Shown here piece by piece: positions 8,437-16,497 of a stretch of 64,000 bases of DNA. A model generated the notes under the pieces. It saw nothing but the letters and a program-made list of their open reading frames with translations, searched no databases and was not told where the DNA came from. The DNA comes from Actinomadura cremea (GTDB lineage: Bacteria; Actinomycetota; Actinomycetes; Streptosporangiales; Streptosporangiaceae). Both the position numbers and the translations under genes were made by a program. Positions within the stretch are counted from its first letter, which is position 1; each line of letters begins with the position of its first letter. The stretch lies in NCBI RefSeq assembly GCF_014648495.1, contig NZ_BMRF01000002.1, positions 434,001 to 498,000 on the forward strand, given 5' to 3'.

Positions 8437-8798
8437 ACGAATGGCTCGACGATGAGGCCGGGCCGATCGTCCGGTCGTACGCGCTGACCCGGGGCCGTGC
8501 CCGGCCCGCCGTCGACGAGCCCTTCGACATGATCAGCCTCATCGCCGCGGCGGGCCGGCCGCGGGCGGGGACGCCCGGGATCGGTCCCGAGCATCTGCAC
8601 ATCCTCGACATGTGCGCCGCGCCGCAGCCGGTCGCCGAGGTGGCCGCGCGGCTCGAACTGCCCCTCGTCGTCGTCCGGGTGCTCCTCGGGGACCTGCTCG
8701 GCCAACGGCTGATCACCGTCACCCGCCCCCGGCAGGAGAGCCCGCTCTCCAAGGAAAGTCTCCTCAGGGAAGTGCTGCATGGTCTCCAAGCCCTCTGA
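8433..8798 (+). CDS. DUF742 protein (CvnC-like)
   Basis: A 121-residue protein of the DUF742 family found in conservons. It shows the typical N-terminal GPIVRSYALTRGR, then a winged-helix-like C-terminal half (LHILDMCAAPQPVAEVAARLELPLVVVRVLLGDLLGQRLI). It starts inside the end of the sensor gene (ATGA overlap) and itself overlaps the GTPase gene by 20 bp, so the three are translationally coupled. In complete conservons a roadblock/LC7 gene stands between the sensor and DUF742 genes; here the junction is direct and that gene is absent. Confidence 0.9.
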   Translation: MNEWLDDEAGPIVRSYALTRGRARPAVDEPFDMISLIAAAGRPRAGTPGIGPEHLHILDMCAAPQPVAEVAARLELPLVVVRVLLGDLLGQRLITVTRPRQESPLSKESLLREVLHGLQAL

Positions 8799-9360
8799 AC
8801 CGGTCGCGGTGAAGATCCTCATCGCCGGGGGATTCGGCGTCGGCAAGACGACGCTCGTCGGTGCCGTCAGCGAGATCCGCCCGCTGCAGACCGAGGAGCT
8901 GCTGACCGACCGGGGCGTCGGCGTCGACGACATCGAGGGCGTCGAGCAGAAGACGACCACCACGGTCGCGATGGACTTCGGCCGCATCACGATCCGCGAC
9001 GGCCTCGTCCTGTACCTGTTCGGCACGCCCGGCCAGGACCGCTTCTGGTTCATGTGGGACGAGCTGTCGGCGGGGGCGCTCGGCGCGGTCGTCCTCGCCG
9101 ACACCCGGCGGCTGCCGGACTGCTTCCCGGCCGTCGACTACTTCGAGAGCCGCGGGCTGCCGTTCATCATCGCCGTGAACTGCTTCGACGACGGCTACGA
9201 CTACAGCGTCGAGGAGATCCGCGAGGCGCTCGACCTGGACGCCGGGACGCCCGTCGTGCTGTGCGACGTGCGGAGCCGCGGGTCCGGCAAGCAGGTGCTG
9301 ACGACGCTGGTCAGGCACCTGCTGGAGGTCAACGAGAGCGCGAAGGCCACGGCCCGATAG
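8779..9360 (+). CDS. Conservon small GTPase-like ATP/GTP-binding protein (CvnD-like)
   Basis: A 193-residue Ras-like/MglA-related P-loop protein. The Walker A motif is GGFGVGKTT near residue 17, the switch region reads TTTTVAMDFGRI, and the G3 element is FGTPGQDR. A G4-like NCF occurs at VNCFDD. Proteins of this kind work with a roadblock GAP-like partner and DUF742 protein in heterotrimeric-G-protein-like signalling. The ATG follows AGGGAAG. With no roadblock gene in this operon, the partner may be supplied by another conservon, for instance the complete one near 32-36 kb. Confidence 0.92.
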   Translation: MVSKPSEPVAVKILIAGGFGVGKTTLVGAVSEIRPLQTEELLTDRGVGVDDIEGVEQKTTTTVAMDFGRITIRDGLVLYLFGTPGQDRFWFMWDELSAGALGAVVLADTRRLPDCFPAVDYFESRGLPFIIAVNCFDDGYDYSVEEIREALDLDAGTPVVLCDVRSRGSGKQVLTTLVRHLLEVNESAKATAR

Positions 9361-9369
9361 GCTTTCGCG

Positions 9370-10434
9370 GTGTTCCGGACCCGCGCCCGCCTCAGCGACG
9401 GTCGAGAGATCGTCTACTACGACGAGCGGCCGGGGCGCGTGCCCGTCCCCGACCCCCGGGGGCTCCCGCCCGTCGAGCCGGTCAGCGAGACGCGCCGCGA
9501 CCCCCTGACCGGCGACCCCGTCACGATCACCGCGCACCGCAACACGCGCACGTTCCTGCCGCCGCCCGAGGAGTGCCCGCTGTGTCCCGGCGGCCCCGCC
9601 TCGGAGATCCCCGACGCGGGCTACGACGTCGCCGTCTTCGAGAACCGCTTCCCGTCGTACACCGGCGCCGCCCCGGACGTCCCGGCCACCGTGGACGGCG
9701 TCCCGCTGTTCGAGCGCGCCCGCGGCGCCGGGCGCTGCGAGGTCGTGTGCTTCACCGACGACCACGACGCCGCGCTCGCCCGGCTGCCGGTGGCGCGCGT
9801 CCGGACGGTCGTCGACGCGTGGGCCGACCGCACCGCCGAGCTGTCGGCGCTGCCCGGCATCGAGCAGGTGTACGTGTTCGAGAACCGCGGCGTCGAGATC
9901 GGCGTGACCCTGCACCATCCGCACGGGCAGATCTACGGGTACCCGTTCGTCACCCCGCGCACCCGGAGCATGCTCGCGACGGCCGCCGCGCACGGCGGCG
10001 ACCTGTTCGGCGACGTCCTCGCCGCCGAGCGGACCGGCCCCCGCGTCGTCAGCGCGGGCGAGCACTGGACCGCCTACGTGCCCGCCGCCGCCCGCTGGCC
10101 CGTCGAGGTCCACCTGACCCCGCACCGGAACGTTCCCGACCTCGTCGCCCTCGACGGTGCCGAACGGGACGAGCTGGCCGTCCTCTACCGGGACCTGCTG
10201 CGCCGCCTCGACGCCCTCTACGGCACGCCGCTCCCGTACGTCGCGGGCTGGCACCAGGCGCCCGTCGGCGAGGGCCGCGACCTGCTGCGCCTGCACCTGG
10301 AGCTGTTCTCGGTCCGGCGCGCCCCCGACAAGATCAAGTACCTGGCGGGGTCGGAGTCGGGGATGGCCGCCTGGATCAACGACGTCCCGCCCGAGGACGC
10401 CGCCGCGCGGCTGCGCGCGGTCACTGCCGGCTGA
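9370..10434 (+). CDS. galT: Galactose-1-phosphate uridylyltransferase
   Basis: A 354-residue enzyme of the Leloir pathway that exchanges UMP between UDP-glucose and galactose-1-phosphate. The active-site motif HPHGQ is at 183-187, with His185 as the expected uridylylated nucleophile. A zinc-type CPLC lies near residues 69-72, and RNTRTFLPP and VYVFENRG are typical of the family. The GTG start has no Shine-Dalgarno; TAGGCT, a possible -10 box, lies 6 bp before it, so a leaderless mRNA is possible. galE and galK are not adjacent, so this is a lone gal gene. Its 3' end overlaps the convergent next gene by 14 bp. Confidence 0.93.
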   Translation: MFRTRARLSDGREIVYYDERPGRVPVPDPRGLPPVEPVSETRRDPLTGDPVTITAHRNTRTFLPPPEECPLCPGGPASEIPDAGYDVAVFENRFPSYTGAAPDVPATVDGVPLFERARGAGRCEVVCFTDDHDAALARLPVARVRTVVDAWADRTAELSALPGIEQVYVFENRGVEIGVTLHHPHGQIYGYPFVTPRTRSMLATAAAHGGDLFGDVLAAERTGPRVVSAGEHWTAYVPAAARWPVEVHLTPHRNVPDLVALDGAERDELAVLYRDLLRRLDALYGTPLPYVAGWHQAPVGEGRDLLRLHLELFSVRRAPDKIKYLAGSESGMAAWINDVPPEDAAARLRAVTAG

Positions 10435-12031
10435 GGGTCCGCGTCACGCCGGCCGCGATCGTCGTCGCCAGCACCCATCCGGTGCTGATCAGCGTGTACG
10501 CGAGCCACTGGTGCCAGCCGGCGGGCTTGAACGCCTTCTGCTGCCCGAAGTCGATGATCGGCAGGAGGAGGTCGAGGGAGAAGAACAGCGGGTTGAAGTC
10601 CGGATGCTCGTCGGCCTTGAGCGGCGCCGGATGCTCGAACCCGAACGCGGCCGCCCCGGCGAGCACGAGCCCGGCGAGCCACGCCGCCGCCCACAGCGGC
10701 CGGAACCCGTACCCGACCGTCACGTCCTGCAGGTAGCCCCAGATCCGCCGGTAGAGGGGCAGCGTCCGCCGGCGCCGCCGCTGCTTGGCGAGCAGCACGT
10801 TGCGCGCCGCGATGTCGTCGCCCGCCCGCAGGTACGCCGCCGCGAGCTGCTCGTACGCGTGCGGGACGTACCCCTCGACGTCCCGTTCGAGCATCGCGAT
10901 GCGCACCTTCGCGGGGAGCCGCGGCGCGAGCGCCTCGTAGGTCAGCCCGTCCAGCCGGACGCCGCCGCCGACGGCGTCCGGCGGCACGTGCAGGAGCCCG
11001 AACCGGCCGCGGCGCAGGTTCAGCAGCCCGTCCACGCGCGCGTCGCGCAGCCACACCTCGCCGATCGTGGACGCGCTCGCGCGCAGCGCCTGCCCGGACG
11101 GGTGCGACATGCGGGCCCTCGCCAGGTCGAGCTGCCCGGGGATCACCGCCCCGCGCAGGTTCATCTCGCCGTCGAACCGGGCCCGCCGCGCCACGATGTC
11201 CGTCCCCACGGTGAGGCTCTCGAGATCCAGCGCGTACCCGGCGGGATGCTCGACGGGATGCGCGAGGTGCGCACCGGCGAGGTCGATCTTCTGGGCGATC
11301 CGCGCGCCCCGCAGGTTGATCTCACCCTCGGCGCGCAGCCCGGCGGCCATCAGGTTCTGCCCGACGCCGGCGCTCTGGGCGGCGAGGGCGCGCTTCCCCG
11401 GGTTGCTGAGCAGGGCGCCTTCGAGGTTCAGGTTGCCGACGGACGCGCTGTTCAGCCGGATCTCGCCGTGGGCCTCGAGCCCGGGGGCCCACAGGTCGTC
11501 CTCCAGCACCGAGTGGTTCAGGTGGACGATCTCGCCCTGGTCCGTGCCCGGGGTGCCGAGGCGGGCCCGTTCGAGGAAGACCGCGCGGGAGATGCGGACG
11601 CCGCCCAGGCTCATCCGGCCCGGTACCCGGCATTCGGTGAGCCGGAGCACGCCGCTCACGTGCATCGTGGCCGCGAACAGGCCGGGCAGGTACGACTTGC
11701 TCAGGTTGAGCTGCCTCAGGTGCGATCCGTAGAGGTTCGGGATCTCCTCGAAGTGGCACGCCCACAGCCGGATCGGGTGCTCGACCGTCGCGTACTGCAA
11801 CTCCAGTTCCCCGGCGATCCGCGCGCCGGACACCCGGAGCGCCGCGACCTCGCCGTCCTCCGGCGGCCGGAGCAGCAGCCTGCGCAGCACCCACGCCCGC
11901 ACGGTGCGTTCGGATCCCCACGTTCCGCCGTCCTCGACGTCGTCGCCCTCCTGCCGGAAGTCGACCGTCGTGCCCGTCCGGAACGCCCGCCACACCCGCC
12001 GCTCGGCGGCCGTCAGCTCGACCGGCTCCAC
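10421..12031 (-). CDS. Large membrane-anchored protein with pentapeptide-like beta-helix repeats
   Basis: A 536-residue protein. Residues about 60-330 form repeated units of the kind LxLxGARIxGxLDLxxA, in which bulky residues recur at a spacing that suggests a right-handed beta-helix resembling pentapeptide repeats. A short basic linker (KQRRRRRTLPLYRRIWGYLQD) follows, then two or three C-terminal hydrophobic segments (around WLAGLVLAGAAAF, FFSLDLLLPIIDFG and LAYTLISTGWVLATTIAAGV). Homologues are often labelled membrane-associated oxidoreductase, but no cofactor site is visible, so I give no enzymatic role. GTG at 12031 was chosen because AAGGAG precedes it; an ATG lies 11 codons upstream. 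Confidence 0.75.
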   Translation of the reverse strand: MEPVELTAAERRVWRAFRTGTTVDFRQEGDDVEDGGTWGSERTVRAWVLRRLLLRPPEDGEVAALRVSGARIAGELELQYATVEHPIRLWACHFEEIPNLYGSHLRQLNLSKSYLPGLFAATMHVSGVLRLTECRVPGRMSLGGVRISRAVFLERARLGTPGTDQGEIVHLNHSVLEDDLWAPGLEAHGEIRLNSASVGNLNLEGALLSNPGKRALAAQSAGVGQNLMAAGLRAEGEINLRGARIAQKIDLAGAHLAHPVEHPAGYALDLESLTVGTDIVARRARFDGEMNLRGAVIPGQLDLARARMSHPSGQALRASASTIGEVWLRDARVDGLLNLRRGRFGLLHVPPDAVGGGVRLDGLTYEALAPRLPAKVRIAMLERDVEGYVPHAYEQLAAAYLRAGDDIAARNVLLAKQRRRRRTLPLYRRIWGYLQDVTVGYGFRPLWAAAWLAGLVLAGAAAFGFEHPAPLKADEHPDFNPLFFSLDLLLPIIDFGQQKAFKPAGWHQWLAYTLISTGWVLATTIAAGVTRTLSRQ

Positions 12032-12143
12032 GTGTCTCCTTCGCCGTCGCGATTCCGTGATCAACGGATATACCGGACTCCTCCGCGTTCGTCATCCGGC
12101 TTCCGGGACCGTCCGGTGTCCGGCACCCACCGGCGGGGCGGCC

Positions 12144-12602
12144 TCAGGTCAGGCGTCGGCGTGCGCCGAGCAGTCGGCGATCGTCCAGGAGGCGGGTCGG
12201 TTCGTGCAAGAAGGACTCCGCGCGGACCTGCCCGTAGATGATGTTCAAGGTGCTCTGGTTGTACCAAGGGGTGCCGCAGCAGGAACAGCCCCGGCCCGAC
12301 AGAAAAGTCATCTGCTGCCGCAGGAATTGGTTCGGCCGAATGATCAGGGGCGGGCGGCTTCCCAAGTCCAAACGAAGCCCCTCGCTCACTTCCTCGACGC
12401 GGAGGTGATTGGGCGGCTCGCGGCCCACCTTGTGGTGCGGGACGAAGTCCTCCCACTCGCGCATCCACACCTTGTGGACGAACGGGGGCGCGTCGTCCGG
12501 CAGGGGGAACGCGACCGGGGCGGCGTTGCGGCGCGCGGCGGCCTTGCCGCCCCGCGAGTGCTTGGTCCAGGTGATTTCGACGAGCTGGAGAGCAAAGTCC
12601 AT
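12144..12602 (-). CDS. Hypothetical protein with CSCC motif
   Basis: A 152-residue protein I do not recognise. It is basic, has no signal peptide or membrane helix, and contains a GRGCSCCGTP segment that could bind metal or form disulfides, preceded by an LIIRPNQFLRQQ stretch. The start ATG has GGCGG just before it. Codon use looks coding on this strand although the region is a little less GC-rich than its neighbours. It is divergent from the next gene with 108 bp between. Confidence 0.55.
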   Translation of the reverse strand: MDFALQLVEITWTKHSRGGKAAARRNAAPVAFPLPDDAPPFVHKVWMREWEDFVPHHKVGREPPNHLRVEEVSEGLRLDLGSRPPLIIRPNQFLRQQMTFLSGRGCSCCGTPWYNQSTLNIIYGQVRAESFLHEPTRLLDDRRLLGARRRLT

Positions 12603-12710
12603 TCCGCCATGTTCGATGGGAATCTCAGCCGTGCTCAAGCGAATAAACGGTGTGGGCGCGATTGTGCAAAAGCGCGGAACGATCTCGGCACGGCGGCCTA
12701 CGGTGCGGGC

Positions 12711-13688
12711 ATGTTCGGGCGGACGGAACGGCTGGCGGGCGGGGCTTTCGAGAGCGTGCGCGCCACCGTGGAGGGAGCGGCGACGGCGTTCGCGTCCCGT
12801 GTCGCGGACGGCGGCAACGCCGGGATCGCATGGGATCTGGCGCGGCGCGCCCCGCTCGGGGCTCCGATTCCCGCGTTCCCCGGCGACCGCGACGAGTGGA
12901 CGTTCGGCGCGCTGCCGGGGCCGCGCGGCGAGACGCCCGTCGTGGCGTGGGCGTGCCGGGGCCGGCTGCACGTGCACGATCTGCGCGGCGGCGACGAGGT
13001 CGTCATCGACGACGCGGACGCGTCGTTCCCCGATCTGCTGGGCCTCGCGGTGCACGAGGGCCGCGGGGCCGTCGTGGCGGTGTTCGACAGGCGCCCCGAG
13101 GCGGAGATCGCCGTGTGGGACGCGCGCACCGGCGAGCGCCTCGGGGCGTTCGAGGTGTGGTTCGGCTTCCGGGGCGCCGGCTTTGACCGGTTCCTGCAGC
13201 ACGCGGCGCCGGCGGCCGGGCCGCTCATGGCGCTGACCTGCGACACCGAACGGCTGCGGGGCGAGGAGTCCGCCGACCGCCACTTCGTCGGCGTGCTGGA
13301 CGTCGAGCGGGGGCGGCAGGTCGCCGAGCTGCCCTCCTGGGGGCGGCGCCGGTCGCCGATGGTCCCCTGGCGGGACGGGGCCGTGCTGGTGCAGCCCGAA
13401 CCGAAACGCATCGTGGTGCGGCGGCCGGACGGCGAGGAGCTGGCCGTCGTGGACGCGCCGGAGGGCCCGGAGGAGCTCGCGGCGGCGCGGGTGGACGGGC
13501 GCCTCCTCGTCGCCGGGAACGTGCCGGGCGAGCCGGGCGCGTTCACCGTGCGGGACGTCGCCCGGTCGGAGCCGCTCGGGCGGGTCGAGGTCCCCGCGCC
13601 CGTCCACGACGTGGCGCTCGCGCCCGACGGGACGTTCCTCGCCGCGACCGACGACGGGCTCTTCGCCGCGTGCGTCAGCGAGCCTTGA
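12711..13688 (+). CDS. Beta-propeller-like hypothetical protein
   Basis: A 325-residue protein of unknown role. After about 45 residues it has repeated blades with WD/PQQ-like wording (VVAWACRGRLHVHDLRGG, VAVFDRRPEAEIAVWDARTGER, GVLDVERGRQVAEL, GAFTVRDVARSEPLGRVEV, VALAPDGTFLAATDDGLF), which suggests a six- or seven-bladed propeller. No signal peptide is seen, so it is probably cytoplasmic. The ATG has no strong ribosome site. Its 3' end overlaps the convergent lectin-fold gene by 14 bp. Confidence 0.65.
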   Translation: MFGRTERLAGGAFESVRATVEGAATAFASRVADGGNAGIAWDLARRAPLGAPIPAFPGDRDEWTFGALPGPRGETPVVAWACRGRLHVHDLRGGDEVVIDDADASFPDLLGLAVHEGRGAVVAVFDRRPEAEIAVWDARTGERLGAFEVWFGFRGAGFDRFLQHAAPAAGPLMALTCDTERLRGEESADRHFVGVLDVERGRQVAELPSWGRRRSPMVPWRDGAVLVQPEPKRIVVRRPDGEELAVVDAPEGPEELAAARVDGRLLVAGNVPGEPGAFTVRDVARSEPLGRVEVPAPVHDVALAPDGTFLAATDDGLFAACVSEP

Positions 13689-14403
13689 ACCTGAACTCGA
13701 ACTCGCACCGGTCGCCGCGCACCCCGATCGAGCCCGGACGGGTGATCGGCCGGTCGTGGCGTCCGTCGTCCACGGCCCGCAGGAGCTCGCGTCCGGCCTG
13801 CGCGACCGTGATGACGACGGGGGACGTCCCGGTGACGCGGACGTCGAAACGCTGCCACGCGCCCGGACGGTAGGGGCGGCGCACCTGCGCGAGGGTGAAG
13901 TACCGGCCGCCGTTGTCCGGCCCGCCGGTGAGCTTCTTCTTGATGACGAGGAGCCCGTCGCGCCGGTTGAGCGACGCCACGTACAGCTCGGTCTCGTCCT
14001 TGCGGCGCAGCATCACGTGGACGCCGTCGGTGGCGCGGGCGCCGTCCGGCAGCAGGCGCAGGTTGCGCAGGTCCAGGGTGACGCGGGTGTCGAGGTGGTC
14101 GGCGCGGCGGGTGTTCATCCGGAAGACGCTGGAGCCGGTGCCGTTGGACGACGTCGCGTTCGGCGTCCTCGTGTCGGGCGGGCCCGTCCAGAGGCCGCCG
14201 TCGCGGGTGAAGAGGGAGCCGCTCGTGACGTCCCAGGTCGGGGAGCGCCGCGCGTCCTCGGCGTCCGGGTTCCAGTGCGCGTACTCGTTGGTGACGAGCC
14301 GTCCGGGCGGGCCCGGACCGTCCTGACGGGTGAGCGCCCAGACGGTCCACGCGACCGGGACGGCCCCGGCGAGGGCGCCCGCGACGATCAGCCGGGTGCG
14401 CAT
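13675..14403 (-). CDS. Membrane-anchored lectin-fold (concanavalin-like) protein of the polysaccharide locus
   Basis: A 242-residue protein with an N-terminal hydrophobic anchor (about residues 4-24) followed by a jelly-roll domain. The wording VTLDLRNLRLL, VHVMLRRKDETELYVASLNRRDG, RPYRPGAWQRFDVRVTG and GSIGVRGDRCEFEFRFKAR is typical of laminin-G/DUF1080-like carbohydrate-binding folds. It is the last gene of the six-gene polysaccharide operon and shares one base with the stop of the preceding deacetylase (TGATG). A role in binding or retaining the secreted polymer at the surface is an inference. Confidence 0.7.
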   Translation of the reverse strand: MRTRLIVAGALAGAVPVAWTVWALTRQDGPGPPGRLVTNEYAHWNPDAEDARRSPTWDVTSGSLFTRDGGLWTGPPDTRTPNATSSNGTGSSVFRMNTRRADHLDTRVTLDLRNLRLLPDGARATDGVHVMLRRKDETELYVASLNRRDGLLVIKKKLTGGPDNGGRYFTLAQVRRPYRPGAWQRFDVRVTGTSPVVITVAQAGRELLRAVDDGRHDRPITRPGSIGVRGDRCEFEFRFKAR

Positions 14404-15137
14404 CAGCCGGGGAGCGCCGTGCAGAACCCGCGGGCGCGCAGTCCGCGGATGATGGTCGGGAGGGCCCGGACGGTCGCCGCGGAGCGGGCGACGCCGTCGT
14501 GCATCAGCACGACCGCGCCGGGTTCCGCGCGGGTGAGGACGGTCGCGGCGATCTCCTCGGGCAGGCGTCCGCGCCAGTCGTGCGTGTCGATCGTCCAGCG
14601 GACCACCCGCATGCCCAGCGCGCGGGCGTGCGCCTCCACCACGGCGTCGCTGCCGCCGAACGGGGGCCGCAACAGCGTGGGACGGGGCGCGCCCGCGTCC
14701 TCGATCGCGGCGGACGTGTTCGCGAGCTGCTCCCGGACCTGCGCGGGCGCCAGGTCGGTGAGGTGCGGATGGTTCCAGCTGTGGTTCTCGACGCGGTGCC
14801 CGCGGGCGGCGATCGCGCGGACGAGGCCGGGCCGCGCGGCGGCCTTCTCGCCGGTGACGTAGAAGACGGCGCGGACGTCGTGGGCGCGCAGCACCTCGAG
14901 GATCTGCGGGGTGTAGGCGTCGGGGCCGTCGTCGAAGGTCAGCTCGACGCGCCCGCGCTCGCAGCGGTTGGCGGTGCTCGCGGGGGCGAGCATGTCGGGG
15001 GTGAGGACGTCGCGGGCCTCGGCGGCGCGGGCGGGCGCGTCGCCCTCGGGCACGAGCTCCCGCACGGCCAAGGGGACGACGACGGCCAGTGCGAGGAGCC
15101 CGAAGCCCAGTTCGAGAAGGTGGCGGCGAACGGTCAT
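14403..15137 (-). CDS. CE4 polysaccharide deacetylase, membrane-anchored
   Basis: A 244-residue NodB-homology enzyme that removes N-acetyl groups from amino-sugar polymers. An N-terminal anchor (LLALAVVVPLAV) puts the catalytic domain outside the membrane. CE4 motifs are complete: motif 1 TFDDGPD (base Asp and metal Asp), motif 2 HSWNHPHL (metal histidines), motif 3 RPPFG, motif 4 DTHDW and motif 5 VLMHDG. It overlaps the next-upstream gene by 4 bp (ATGA). It is the most canonical of the three deacetylases in the operon and could act on nascent polysaccharide or peptidoglycan. Confidence 0.93.
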   Translation of the reverse strand: MTVRRHLLELGFGLLALAVVVPLAVRELVPEGDAPARAAEARDVLTPDMLAPASTANRCERGRVELTFDDGPDAYTPQILEVLRAHDVRAVFYVTGEKAAARPGLVRAIAARGHRVENHSWNHPHLTDLAPAQVREQLANTSAAIEDAGAPRPTLLRPPFGGSDAVVEAHARALGMRVVRWTIDTHDWRGRLPEEIAATVLTRAEPGAVVLMHDGVARSAATVRALPTIIRGLRARGFCTALPG

Positions 15138-16462
15138 GTGTCCAGGTCCGTGAGGGAGAAGTCGTCAACGGTGAGAGTGCCGGCGCCCGGGAGCGCGATG
15201 CCGAAGCTGAGGTTCGTCGCTCCGACGGGGACCGGCGGGGTGGTGACGAGGGACCGCTGCCACGTACCAGTCTCCGCGAGCGAAGGCCCGTTCGTCCAGA
15301 ACGTCCAGGCACCAGTGGCCGTGCGGTAATAGATGCTCATCTTCGCGTTCACGGTGCCGGGCCACGAGCCCTTGAACCAGACGCCGAGTTCGTACCTGTG
15401 TCCCGGTATCGCCGCAGGAGCGCACGTGCCGGCGTCTTGGCGGGTGACGAGTTTCCGGTCGCCGGACGTGCGCGACGTGACCTCGACCCGGTGCGCGTAC
15501 TGGCCGGTGCGTGCGTCCTGGGTTCGCGTCCAGTTGTAGGTGTTCGTGCCCCACCCGCCTTCCTGGAAGCAGGCCGGGACCCCGTTGGACGCGGTCTCGA
15601 GCGACGGGTTCTGCACCTCGGCCGGTGACGGCGGCCCGGAGACGGGCGGTCGCACGCCGCCACCGACGACCTCGTCGACCGTCCGGACGATCGTGCCGCC
15701 GGGCGCCCTCGCCCCCAGCCAGCCGAGGAACGCGTCGAGCGTCGCGGGCGTCACGGCGTAGGAGTCGCCGCAGCCGTCGCACACGTGGTGGAACACGAGC
15801 GGCACCCAGCCGCCCCCGTTCTGCTCGGCCTGCGTGACGTACCCCTTGAGCTGGTCGAGGGTCGTGCTCGTCATGGCCGAGTCGGGCGTGCGGACGGAGT
15901 ACGGGTCGGCGGGCGGGACCGTCTCGGCGCGGTCGCACCCGTTGCAGCTCCCGGGGGAGACGAGGCCGCCGACCGTCCGCGCGCTGTTGTAGCCGCAGCC
16001 CTCCACGACGCTCTCGGCGACGCTGTCCACCGCGCCGTAGGGGTAGGCAAAGCTCGTTACCTCGAACCCCAGCCCGAGGAGCGCGACCCTGTCGTTGCAC
16101 ACCTGCCGCTGCTGTTCCTCCACGGGCAAGGAGGGCACGTTCGCGTGCGAGATCGTGTGCCCGCCGATCTCGTGCCCGCCGGACGCGAGCGTCCCGAGCT
16201 GGGCGAGCGACATGTACCCGGGCGCGTCCACGCGGGCGCTGTTGACGTAGAACGTGCCGTCCATGCCGTGGGCGTCCAGGATCGGACGGGCGCCGTCGTA
16301 CTGGTCCTGCACGCCGTCGTCGAACGTGAGCGACACGATCGTGCCCGGGTCGGCGCGCGCCGGGACCGCGGTCGGCGCGGACATCAGCAGGAACGCGGCC
16401 AGCACGGCCGCCGGGCGTCTGAACGAAGGCCCTGTGAACGAAGGCCCTGTGAACGAAGGCAT
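15134..16462 (-). CDS. Secreted CE4 deacetylase with C-terminal carbohydrate-binding module
   Basis: A 442-residue secreted protein. The N-terminus contains a short SFTGP tandem repeat followed by a signal peptide ending near ARA. The NodB domain spans about 40-270 with TFDDGVQD, GGHTISHANV and FAYPYGAVDS, and carries extra cysteine pairs (SCNGCD, CDGCGDS) that suggest disulfides. Residues about 290-442 form a CBM-like jelly-roll (NPSLETASNGVPACFQEGGWG, GSWPGTVNAKMSIYYRT, LTVDDFSLTDLD). The ATG follows GGAGAAGA. Homologues with this architecture are called polysaccharide deacetylases; whether the substrate is the polymer made by the neighbouring synthase is an inference. Confidence 0.88.
   Translation of the reverse strand: MPSFTGPSFTGPSFRRPAAVLAAFLLMSAPTAVPARADPGTIVSLTFDDGVQDQYDGARPILDAHGMDGTFYVNSARVDAPGYMSLAQLGTLASGGHEIGGHTISHANVPSLPVEEQQRQVCNDRVALLGLGFEVTSFAYPYGAVDSVAESVVEGCGYNSARTVGGLVSPGSCNGCDRAETVPPADPYSVRTPDSAMTSTTLDQLKGYVTQAEQNGGGWVPLVFHHVCDGCGDSYAVTPATLDAFLGWLGARAPGGTIVRTVDEVVGGGVRPPVSGPPSPAEVQNPSLETASNGVPACFQEGGWGTNTYNWTRTQDARTGQYAHRVEVTSRTSGDRKLVTRQDAGTCAPAAIPGHRYELGVWFKGSWPGTVNAKMSIYYRTATGAWTFWTNGPSLAETGTWQRSLVTTPPVPVGATNLSFGIALPGAGTLTVDDFSLTDLDT
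16421..16460. repeat. 15-bp tandem repeat in the signal region of a deacetylase gene
   Basis: GAACGAAGGCCCTGT occurs at 16421-16435 and 16436-16450, followed by ten bases of a third copy. In the gene on the minus strand it encodes the repeated SFTGP just after the start methionine and before the signal peptide. Confidence 0.9.
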
Positions 16463-16497
16463 GGCGACTCTTCTCCGGTGGGCTCCGGGGCGCGCGG

